Shown here one piece after another: positions 1 to 6,400 of a stretch of 6,976 bases of DNA (position 1 is its first letter; each line of letters begins with the position of its first letter). The DNA is from CAYJAD01 sp964372165 (GTDB taxonomy: Bacteria > Desulfobacterota > Desulfovibrionia > Desulfovibrionales > Desulfovibrionaceae): NCBI GenBank assembly GCA_964372165.1, contig CAYJPT010000120.1, forward strand, positions 1 through 6,976. The letters are read 5' to 3'. A program made the translations under genes and the position numbers. The notes below the pieces were generated by a model, which was not told the origin of the DNA, searched no databases, and saw only the letters and a list, made by a program, of their open reading frames with translations.

Positions 1-107
1 GGGCATCTAATTATGATATGTTTTTGCCCTTCCAGTTTCAATGGGAGCGAAGCTTTAGAAACGCCCAAATTGTCTCTCAGCATCCCAATTAATGGTGTAA
101 CCAAGCT

Positions 108-142
108 TAAGACTCCTGCACAATTCATTGTGCGCAGTCTTA
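108..142. repeat. Two-part stem-loop (inverted repeat)
   Basis: The outer arms TAAGACT (108-114) and AGTCTTA (136-142) are exact reverse complements. The inner arms GCACAAT (118-124) and ATTGTGC (127-133) are also exact, and are separated from the outer arms by a small asymmetric internal loop (3 bases against 2). No T-run follows on either strand, so it does not look like a standard intrinsic terminator. It could be part of a structured RNA or a protein-binding palindrome. Confidence 0.5.
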
Positions 143-226
143 TGGAGCGTTGACAGCAGTCAATGCGACCGATAAATTAAGAGTCCTAAAACAAATTAGC
201 TTACAAAATAAAAGTCCTGCACAATT
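114..226 (+). repeat. 12-base direct repeat pair (114-125 and 215-226)
   Basis: The word TCCTGCACAATT occurs exactly at 114-125 and again at 215-226, about 100 bases apart. The first copy forms the left side of the stem-loop at 108-142; the second copy lacks the pairing partner. This could be a remnant of a duplication or chance; no flanking target-site structure was seen. Confidence 0.35.
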
Positions 227-281
227 ACTTTTTCAGTATAATTTTGTAAAATTTTAATAAAGTTTTCTTTATTTTGTTTAT

Positions 282-327
282 AAAAAAAATCCACCGAACC
301 TTATAAGTCCGGTGGATTTTATTTTTT
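282..327 (-). terminator. Rho-independent terminator of the redox operon, probably bidirectional
   Basis: The arms at 286-296 (AAAATCCACCG) and 310-320 (CGGTGGATTTT) are exact reverse complements, an 11-bp stem around a 13-base loop. On the minus strand the stem is followed by a run of eight T (complement of 282-289, part of which is within the arm). On the plus strand it is followed by a T-rich tail (317-327), so it could also stop transcription from the left. It starts about 10 bases after the stop codon of the Fe-S protein gene, which fits the end of the operon. Confidence 0.9.
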
Positions 328-329
328 AA

Positions 330-1724
330 TTAAACGATATTATGTTCAATATGTGGTGGAATAATGACTTGTTTTAATAAAATGGGCTTTAAGAAAGACC
401 ATTTAATATCATGTACTTCAAATTCTTCCATCATATCGCGCACAGCATCCCAGCAGTTATGGCAAGGACAAACTACCAGCTCAGCGCCGGTTGCTTTGAT
501 TTGTGCAAATTTTGGTTTTAGAGCAATGTTACGTTGCTTGCGATACAAACCAACGCCATTAAAGCCACCACCGCCGCCGCAGCAGTAGTTATGGTCTTTA
601 TTTTCAGACATTTCACGGAAAGCACCAGGAGCGGCAATATAGCTCATGATTTCACGTGTATACTCGCCAAGCCCATGGTTACGTACATAGTTACAAGAAT
701 CTTGCAAAGTGCAAGGAACTGTAATGCGTTTTTCTGGGTCAAGCTTAAGTTTGCCATTGCGCAATGCATAGGCTACCCACTCAACATAGTGCATAAATTG
801 TGTTGGTTGTGTGCCATCTTCACGTCCGGCCCAATATGGTCCTTCAATAACAGTTGCACGGTGAGCGTGTCCACACTCAGTACCAACAACTACTTTTGGT
901 TTTAAGCGATCAACTGCATCATAAACACGTTTTACATTTTGTGTACAACCTTCCCAGTCACCAGCAAATAGTGTCAAAGAGGTATTTTCCCAACCTTCGC
1001 TAGGTACAGTCCAGTTTTCACCAGCAATATGGAAAAGAATTGCAGCTTCAGAAATATCTTCAGGGTAATGCTTAACTTCGCGTGCATTTAATACATACAT
1101 GATATCAGCATTTTCTTTATCAACAGGGATGGAAACACCTGGCCATTCGTCTTGAGCTTCATCCATCATCCATTCGCAAGTTTCTAGCCAATCTTCTTGT
1201 GTAACATCCATTTGTGCACCATATACACGGTGCATACCTGAACCGATTTTAAGCTCCCACGGTACAAAACCATGTGAAAATAAAATACCACGTAAGTAGC
1301 TTATCATGACACCGGTATCAATGCCATGCGGGCAATATACCGCACAGCGATTACAGCAAGTGCAACGAGACCAAGCAACTTCCATACATTTTATCATGAA
1401 AGCTGCATCAACTTTTTCTGGGTTTTTAATCATTTCACCCAAGGTTGATTGGATTTTCAATGAAGGTATTTGCTCAGGGGCATTATCGTTGGCAGTGTAC
1501 AAGAAACAACTTTCAGCACACATGCCGCAGTGAGCACACATATTGAGCCATGTTCTTGTACGTGATTTACAGGTTTTCTCAAGTTGAGCCTTAAGAGCTG
1601 CTGTATCCACAGGCAACGACTTCATTTCCTCGTAATATTTTGCTCCCCCCTTATCACTGAGAACATGCATTATTTCTTCTCTAGAATTTAGGGGAGTCTT
1701 GGAGCAATATGGTTGATTCGACAT
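330..1724 (-). CDS. HmcF/TmcB-family iron-sulfur protein with CCG domain (cytoplasmic subunit of transmembrane redox complex)
   Basis: This 464-residue soluble protein resembles HmcF of the D. vulgaris Hmc complex (52.7 kDa) and TmcB, both relatives of heterodisulfide reductase HdrD and DsrK. Two ferredoxin-type [4Fe-4S] motifs are visible: C63-x2-C66-x2-C69-x3-C73 and C121-x2-C124-x2-C127-x3-C131-P, the second with an extra C123. A C-terminal CCG-type cysteine set follows: C344, C381-C382-GGGGG, then C419-P-C421-x2-C424, expected to hold a catalytic [4Fe-4S] cluster. The first CCG half is degenerate (C260, then the GTECGH segment at 281-286). No signal peptide or membrane segment is seen, so it should sit on the cytoplasmic face. 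The start is supported by AAGGAG seven bases before ATG. It is the last gene of the operon, 18 bases after the membrane subunit. In family terms it would pass electrons to or from a cytoplasmic thiol/disulfide partner such as DsrC; that partner is inference. The family is clear, but HmcF versus TmcB is not resolvable here. Confidence 0.93.
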   Translation of the reverse strand: MSNQPYCSKTPLNSREEIMHVLSDKGGAKYYEEMKSLPVDTAALKAQLEKTCKSRTRTWLNMCAHCGMCAESCFLYTANDNAPEQIPSLKIQSTLGEMIKNPEKVDAAFMIKCMEVAWSRCTCCNRCAVYCPHGIDTGVMISYLRGILFSHGFVPWELKIGSGMHRVYGAQMDVTQEDWLETCEWMMDEAQDEWPGVSIPVDKENADIMYVLNAREVKHYPEDISEAAILFHIAGENWTVPSEGWENTSLTLFAGDWEGCTQNVKRVYDAVDRLKPKVVVGTECGHAHRATVIEGPYWAGREDGTQPTQFMHYVEWVAYALRNGKLKLDPEKRITVPCTLQDSCNYVRNHGLGEYTREIMSYIAAPGAFREMSENKDHNYCCGGGGGFNGVGLYRKQRNIALKPKFAQIKATGAELVVCPCHNCWDAVRDMMEEFEVHDIKWSFLKPILLKQVIIPPHIEHNIV

Positions 1725-1742
1725 TTAATGACTCCTTCTGGA

Positions 1743-2417
1743 TTACCAGGGAAAAGCCGGACCACGCGTGGCGCCGCCTCTTTTGATTGCAAAGTCCATA
1801 CCTATTTGGGCACGGGACATAAAGAACAACACAATATGTGCAAGCTTAGTAAATGGTGCTACAATAAGGAAAAGCTCACCACTTAATAGATGCACAATAG
1901 TCCAAAAGTCGCTTGGGCTAAAGCGTGCTAGAAAACCCGTAACAAATGGCGCAGCAGTTAAAAATAATATTAACCAATCTTCGCAAGACGTTAAAGCACG
2001 TGCTTCCGGTACAATTAAGCGTCTAATAGCAAGAACACCAAGTCCGATAATAGAAGCAACAGTTAAGCCATCTGCCAAATCCATTGGCAAGCTTGGCAAG
2101 CTTATACCAATAGCATTTTCTAGTAGCACAGTATGTCCAACTAAGAAAAGTGGAAGTAAAATTGCGCCAATATGCAAGAGGAAAAATCCTATTGCCATTA
2201 AAGGTTGCTTCCTCCAGCCACGAGTTGCGCCTGGTACTAACCACATAAAGATAGAAGCTAAAGCACCTGGTATTCCGCGACCTTTTTGAGGGCCATAGGC
2301 CACACGCTCAAGGCGTGCATCAAGCCCGCGGATGTAGAGCACTACGCGCACAGCCATACCTATTACAAACACAAGTAAGGACACAACTAATAGGGGTCCT
2401 GTAAGTAAGTTCATCAT
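1743..2417 (-). CDS. HmcE/TmcC-family membrane cytochrome b subunit (NarI/DsrM-like)
   Basis: This 224-residue integral membrane protein matches the HmcE (25.3 kDa) and TmcC size and layout. Five hydrophobic segments are visible, at about residues 5-29, 72-97, 112-131, 148-164 and 174-200. Its only four histidines are H82 and H95 in segment 2 and H176 and H194 in segment 5. The 18-residue step between the last two matches the haem-ligand spacing known from NarI, so two b haems across the membrane are likely (inference from family). Basic loops after segment 1 (LDARLER, GWRK) suggest a cytoplasmic side there. The start ATG has GGAGG eight bases upstream; an adjacent second ATG is possible. It lies 17 bases after the cytochrome stop and 18 before the Fe-S gene, so the three are co-transcribed. 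Role: electron wire between the periplasmic cytochrome and the cytoplasmic Fe-S subunit, probably through quinone-independent haem transfer, although menaquinone involvement cannot be excluded. Confidence 0.9.
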   Translation of the reverse strand: MMNLLTGPLLVVSLLVFVIGMAVRVVLYIRGLDARLERVAYGPQKGRGIPGALASIFMWLVPGATRGWRKQPLMAIGFFLLHIGAILLPLFLVGHTVLLENAIGISLPSLPMDLADGLTVASIIGLGVLAIRRLIVPEARALTSCEDWLILFLTAAPFVTGFLARFSPSDFWTIVHLLSGELFLIVAPFTKLAHIVLFFMSRAQIGMDFAIKRGGATRGPAFPW

Positions 2418-2434
2418 TATAAGTGCCTCCGTGT

Positions 2435-2848
2435 CTATTGATTGGCAGCTTGCTCTGCAGCAATGCTAGAACTGTGACAGCTACGACACGATGCTAAAAG
2501 CGGTCCAGTGGGTTTTCCGGAAGCAACACCTGCGTGACAGCTTACACATTGTTTATGCACGTAAGCTACAACTTCATCAGGGCTTTTTTCTTCACTGTCC
2601 AAAAAATAAACATCGCTTGCCGTATGACAAGGACTACAGTCTTGCTCAAGAGCTTCCATATGCAAATCATGGGAGAAAAATACCTGCGGCATTTTTTGAG
2701 CTTTCAATGTTTCAAGCGCAAAAGGAATACGCGTAATGGGATCTTCAGCACTTATAGCATCTTTAATCATCAAAAACGGAACTACGGCAATACCTGCAAG
2801 TATCATGACCATAAATCCACGTTTTAATACCTTAGCCTGTTTTTTCAT
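2435..2848 (-). CDS. Acidic triheme cytochrome c, TmcA/c3-c7-like periplasmic subunit
   Basis: The protein has 137 residues from the ATG at 2848, chosen because AGAGGAG ends five bases before it and a classical signal peptide begins there. The frame stays open upstream to 2962, but that extension has no ribosome site. The N-terminus has a basic stretch, then a hydrophobic core (residues 11-28) and AISA (31-34) as a likely cleavage site. The mature part has three CxxCH haem sites: C71-x2-C74-H75, C101-x2-C104-H105 and C121-x2-C124-H125. The three remaining histidines (H60 and H63 in an SHDLH motif, H98 just before the second site) supply exactly one distal ligand per haem. The SHDLH motif before the first haem is the class III cytochrome c3 signature. 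The mature chain is acidic (about 14 D/E against 7 K/R), like TmcA. TmcA is normally tetraheme; the missing site corresponds best to haem 2, as in cytochrome c7. It is the first gene of the operon and probably accepts electrons from the periplasmic c3/hydrogenase pool. Confidence 0.88.
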   Translation of the reverse strand: MKKQAKVLKRGFMVMILAGIAVVPFLMIKDAISAEDPITRIPFALETLKAQKMPQVFFSHDLHMEALEQDCSPCHTASDVYFLDSEEKSPDEVVAYVHKQCVSCHAGVASGKPTGPLLASCRSCHSSSIAAEQAANQ

Positions 2849-2872
2849 GCCAACTCCTCTGCTGAGATAGTT

Positions 2873-2896
2873 GCGTACCTTACGCTTTACATAAGG
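2873..2896 (-). promoter_or_regulatory. Overlapping small hairpins in the cytochrome leader
   Basis: Two inverted repeats overlap just upstream of the cytochrome ribosome site. One pairs GCGTA (2873-2877) with TACGC (2881-2885) around three bases. The other pairs CCTTA (2878-2882) with TAAGG (2892-2896) around nine bases. They share bases and cannot form together. Each stem is only 5 bp, so a regulatory role is uncertain. Confidence 0.25.
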
Positions 2897-2912
2897 CACA
2901 AAATTAGCCCAC

Positions 2913-2933
2913 CCCACAGCACAGTGCTGTGGG
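2913..2933. promoter_or_regulatory. 10-bp perfect inverted repeat in the operon leader (operator or leader hairpin)
   Basis: The left arm CCCACAGCAC (2913-2922) and right arm GTGCTGTGGG (2924-2933) are perfect reverse complements around one central base. It lies 65-85 bases before the cytochrome start, in an otherwise AT-rich leader, and stands out by its GC content. As RNA it would fold into a 9-bp stem with a three-base loop. As DNA it is a good homodimer-regulator site. On the minus strand it is followed by a GC-rich stretch before a short T run, so it is not a clean intrinsic terminator. I do not recognise the regulator. Confidence 0.55.
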
Positions 2934-3011
2934 CATGGTGTTTTTGCCATATAGAACAGCAAGTTATGCTAAATACACACTTGCACGCTGAACAAAGCAT
3001 AACAAAATTTA

Positions 3012-3040
3012 AATCTAAAAGCATCATTTTTTTTATGCAA
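3012..3040 (-). promoter_or_regulatory. Putative sigma70-type promoter for the redox operon
   Basis: Read on the minus strand, TTGCAT (complement of 3035-3040) is followed after 17 bases by TAGATT (complement of 3012-3017). This would start transcription near 3004 and give a leader of roughly 155 bases including the palindrome at 2913-2933. A second candidate, TTGTTC-N18-TAGCAT (2966-2995), lies closer to the gene. In such AT-rich DNA both may be chance matches. Confidence 0.3.
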
Positions 3041-3178
3041 ATTATTGCTCAAGCATAAACAAAAATTATACCAAAAATAAAACCATTTAGCAATATAAAC
3101 ATTTATTTATTGGAAATTTATTTATTTATTTTTTTGTTTTTTTACGTTTTCTAAAATTATTTTTTAAAAAAAATACGT

Positions 3179-3207
3179 TTGACAAAAAAATATATATATT
3201 AAATAAT
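3179..3207 (+). promoter_or_regulatory. Putative sigma70-type promoter for the autotransporter gene
   Basis: A consensus -35 TTGACA (3179-3184) is followed after 17 bases by AATAAT (3202-3207), a reasonable -10. Transcription would start near 3214, giving a 5' leader of about 195 bases before the ATG at 3409. A weaker TTGCTT-N17-TATTAG pair lies further down around 3263-3291. The exact -35 hexamer makes the first the best candidate. Confidence 0.45.
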
Positions 3208-3397
3208 TTTAAGTTAAGCATAGAGTTCAGCATTATGGCATTAATTAAAAAACAGCTTGACCTTGCTTTTAATTTATATCTATTTTATTAGATGCTTACA
3301 GCAACAATTTAAATATTGTATTAATCGCAACAAAGCCATACTTAAAAAGCAAAAACTTAAAACTTTTAATATAATAATTTTACATCATAAGTCACTT

Positions 3398-3402
3398 AAG
3401 GA
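3398..3402 (+). promoter_or_regulatory. Ribosome binding site of the autotransporter gene
   Basis: AAGGA sits six bases before the ATG at 3409, which opens directly into a signal peptide (MKKQFKLL...). This fixes the start codon. Confidence 0.75.
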
Positions 3403-3408
3403 ATTACC

Positions 3409-6400
3409 ATGAAAAAGCAATTTAAACTACTTAACTTTCCATTAATCTTGACACTTACAACATTTGTACTCACAAGCAGTATGACGCTGCCCAATCATGC
3501 CATTGCTGCAACAAGCGAGGCTGAGGGTGGTGCTGGTAGTGATACTACAGTTGTGCATGGCATTACATCAGGTGCCAACAGTGTTGCTGGCGATGGTGGT
3601 CTTTTGGGTATTGGGGGTAATGATGGTAGTGATGGTGGAGATGCTCTCGACGCTAAAGGTGGTGCTGGAGGAACTGGTGCTGGTGGCGGCGGTGGTGGCG
3701 GCGGCGGTGGCGGCGGTGCCTATAGCAAAGTAGAAGGTGAAACGCTACTCAATGATGCTTTAGGCTTCGTAACCATAGTTTCGGGCGGTCATGGCGGTCA
3801 TGTGCATACTAGTGGTGCTGGTGGCGGCGGTGGCGGCGAATCTATAGCCATATCAAATATGAATACATTTACTATTAACAATAAAATTTTATCTCTCCCT
3901 GCTATTGTCACTGCAAGTAGTACTTTAAGTAATGGTGGTAATGGTGGTGATGCTGGTGATGGTGGTAATGGTGGTAATGGTGGTAGTGCTATTCTCGATG
4001 CTTCTAACAATAATTTTATTTTCAGCTCTAACATTCATTTCGAGGAGTTTTATGGTGCCACTACTTTTGCTCGTGGCGGTAATGGTGGTAATTCTGGTAA
4101 TGGTGGTAGTGGTGGTAATGGCGGTGATGCAACTTCTACGACCGACTCCAACACGCTAANNNNNNNNNNNNNNNNNNNNNNNNNNNNNNNNNNNNNNNNN
4201 NNNNNNNNNNNNNNNNNNNNNNNNNNNNNNNNNNNNNNNNNNNNNNNNNNNNNNNNNNNTGGTGGTAATGGCGGTGATGCAACTTCTACGACCGACTCCA
4301 ACACGCTAATTTTTACTGGCAATAGCTCTGATCGTATCATTGGGATCAATTCCTCAACTACTGCTGGTAATGGTGGTAATGGTGATGGTAATGGTGGTGA
4401 TGTTACCGCTCAATCAAACTTTAATACTTTATCTATAATCGATGCTACTTCAGTTCAAGTCGTCTCCGGTAACGATATCAGCAGTAAGGGTGGTGATGGT
4501 GGTGGTAATGGTGGTAATTCTACTATCACAGTCAACCACAATACTTTAAACATTTCAAACAGTAATGTTTTCGAAAGTATCAACGGACTCTTGGTCTTAA
4601 GCACAGGTGGGAGCAGTCTTGTTAATGGTGGTGATTCTACTGTTACAGCCAACAACAATACTGTAAATATAGTGAACAGCGTTGTACCTACTATCACAAG
4701 TATCGGTGTGCTAGCCACAGCTGGGGAAGGTAGTGCTGCTCATGGTCATGCTACGGCTACAGCCAACTACAATATTTTGAATGTTGAGAACAGCACTGCA
4801 GTATCAGCCACTGGATCCTTAGTTAGAAGTAGCAGTAGTCCTGTTAATGCTAGTAATGGTAATGCTACTGCTACAAGCAGCTACAATACTGTAAATCTTG
4901 ATAACAGTACTGTGGACCAAACCATCATCGGCGGCAGCGCCAATTCAATTGCAGGACATAATAGTACTACTACAGCAAACTTCAACACTATAACTCATGA
5001 CGAAAGTATTACGAATGGGCGCATCATCGGTGGTCTGGCCACTAGTGAGGCAGGTAGTAAGCTTACTGCTACAGCAAGCTTCAATTCAGTACATGTTGTC
5101 GGCGGCCTTGTGCAGGAAGGTATAATAGGTGGTAGTGCTACAGCTTATCCGAACCCAAATGGTATAAGCCTAGCAACAAGTAACAATAATACTATTAATA
5201 TTGGTTTTAGCGATGATGCTAATTCAGATATTTTTTCTAGCACACGTGTAGGCGATTATGCTATTGGAGGGTTTATCAGTGGTAGTGATGGCTCCGTAGC
5301 GGAAAACAACTCCATTACCCTTAGCGGCCATGTGACTTTTGAGGGGCCAGACTTTTTTCTTACCGGCGGTTTATTGTTACCTGACCCATTTCAGAATATA
5401 GAACTTACAATAAATCCAAACACCTTTGATGGTAATACTGTACATTTTAACAACTACAGAGGTAACAAAATTAACAGCATTGGTAATTTTGAAACCTATC
5501 ACTTTACTCTTGGTAAAAATGTTGCAAATGGAAGCACTATTGTACAAGCGGCCAACCTTTATCTAGCCAATGCATTAGGTAGCTCTGCCACAAAGTCTGC
5601 CAGCATAGGAACCATTTCTGTTATGCAAGGTAGTAAATTAAAGGCCAACGATAAAATAGTTCTTATTGATTACGATCAAGCATATGGTACAATTGCAAAC
5701 CACAATGGTATCGTGCAAGGTAGGCAAGGTGCATTTGTTAACTTATCATGGCTTGTGGAGCAAAATAGTGCTGCTGGTGAAACAAATATCACAGCAACAG
5801 CTCTTCCTATTTCTAACACAACTCAGCAAACTCAGCCAACTCAGCCAAATCAGCCAGCTCAACCCAATAATAACAGCGACGCCATTATAGGTAGCGTTAT
5901 GAGTGGTTTTGCGCAAAGCACAGGTGTTGTTGATATAGCAACTGATTTAGCTGCAAGTGGAGCGCAAGATGCTGTCAACAGGAATTTTAAAAGTGAAGTA
6001 GGTAGTAGCATACCTGCTGGTAGTACACAAAAACAAGGTTCTGCCATAAGCACCTTTGCCACAGTGGCAGGCGGTACCATGCATTATAATACAGATACAA
6101 GCATAAATATAAATTCTTTGAACTTAGTAAGTGGTGTTGCCTTGGGCCATAGAAGCAAGTTTGGAAATTTATTGCTTTCTGCTTTTTTTGAGGGCAGCAC
6201 AGCAAGCTATTATACTTACAACGATGTAAAAAACGCACAGGATTTATATGGCGATGGTAAAGCACAAAGTTATGGTTTTGGTCTTTTAGGACGTTATGAT
6301 TTTTACACCAATTATGGCACTCCCTATGTGGAGGCATCTTTCCATCATGGGCAAGTACGCAGTGAATATAATAATAATGACGTGTTTGACCCAATTACTC

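Larger units (their letters stand above)
1..281. other. Non-coding stretch at left edge, no gene recognised
   Basis: No reading frame here looks coding. Plus frame 1 is open from the edge to a stop at 151-153, but the peptide has no recognisable family features, no visible ribosome site and no internal support. The stretch does hold visible structure: a stem-loop at 108-142, a small inverted repeat TTGAC/GTCAA at 150-163, a 12-base direct repeat (114-125 and 215-226), and short arms GGGCA/TGCCC at 1-5 and 25-29. It lies downstream of the terminator of the minus-strand operon. It could be plain intergenic DNA, the tail of an unrelated gene, or a small structured RNA; the sequence does not decide. 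Confidence 0.5.
2963..3408. other. AT-rich divergent intergenic region
   Basis: This spacer separates the leader of the minus-strand redox operon from the plus-strand autotransporter gene. It is visibly much richer in A and T than the genes, with long A and T runs (3109-3178) and repeated TTTATTTATT words around 3111-3131. No protein family is recognisable in it. It contains the putative divergent promoters, an inverted TTTATGC/GCATAAA pair at 3032-3059, and an 18-codon open frame at 3235-3291 without a convincing ribosome site. A+T-rich, flexible spacers of this kind often bind nucleoid proteins, but that is inference. Confidence 0.7.
3862..5322 (+). repeat. Degenerate passenger repeats of the autotransporter (33-49 residues each)
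   Basis: The repeat anchor (Asn of N-T/N/S-L/V/I/F) falls at residues 152, 201, 248, 298, 339, 378, 417, 455, 493, 526, 559, 594 and 634. The 248/298 pair spans the assembly gap. Each unit has the anchor strand, a turn, a short I-x-G or IIGG strand in the later units, then a spacer, then an (A/S)T-A-x-x-N strand leading to the next anchor. The spacer is a long GGNGG tract in the first units and shrinks to a few residues in later ones. The pattern is that of a right-handed beta-helix, one or two coils per unit (inference). Confidence 0.75.

Noticed and set aside
1..153. Plus-strand open frame running in from the left edge
   Set aside because: About 50 codons with no recognisable motif or family; much of it is explained by the stem-loop. 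It could be a gene end but is not supportable.
1768..2289. 173-codon plus-strand open frame antisense to the membrane subunit
   Set aside because: It lies wholly opposite a well-supported membrane protein gene, and the peptide has no family resemblance, signal or ribosome site; it is a shadow frame.
330..2848. DsrMKJOP (DsrM, DsrK, DsrJ) as the identity of the operon
   Set aside because: DsrM and DsrK precede DsrJ in that operon and DsrO/DsrP follow; here the cytochrome comes first, has c3-like SHDLH and all-histidine ligands, and the Fe-S protein matches HmcF/TmcB better.
2849..2962. N-terminal extension of the cytochrome frame to an upstream ATG
   Set aside because: The extension contains the palindrome, shows no ribosome site, and would place 38 residues before a classical signal peptide. 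The ATG at 2848 has a strong AGAGGAG.
3798..4034. Proline-rich minus-strand frames (PPLPP repeats) opposite the autotransporter
   Set aside because: They are the antisense image of GGT/GGC/AAT triplets; no start signals are present.
3900..4400. CRISPR or non-coding satellite repeats
   Set aside because: The repeats are in-frame Gly/Asn codons of an open reading frame, with no regular spacer and repeat units.
3520..4560. PE_PGRS-like protein because of GGNGG repeats
   Set aside because: There is no PE domain; a Sec signal peptide and a C-terminal outer-membrane barrel show a Gram-negative autotransporter.
5987..6394. 135-codon minus-strand frame opposite the barrel
   Set aside because: It is antisense to a clearly recognisable outer-membrane barrel, with no motif and no ribosome site evidence.
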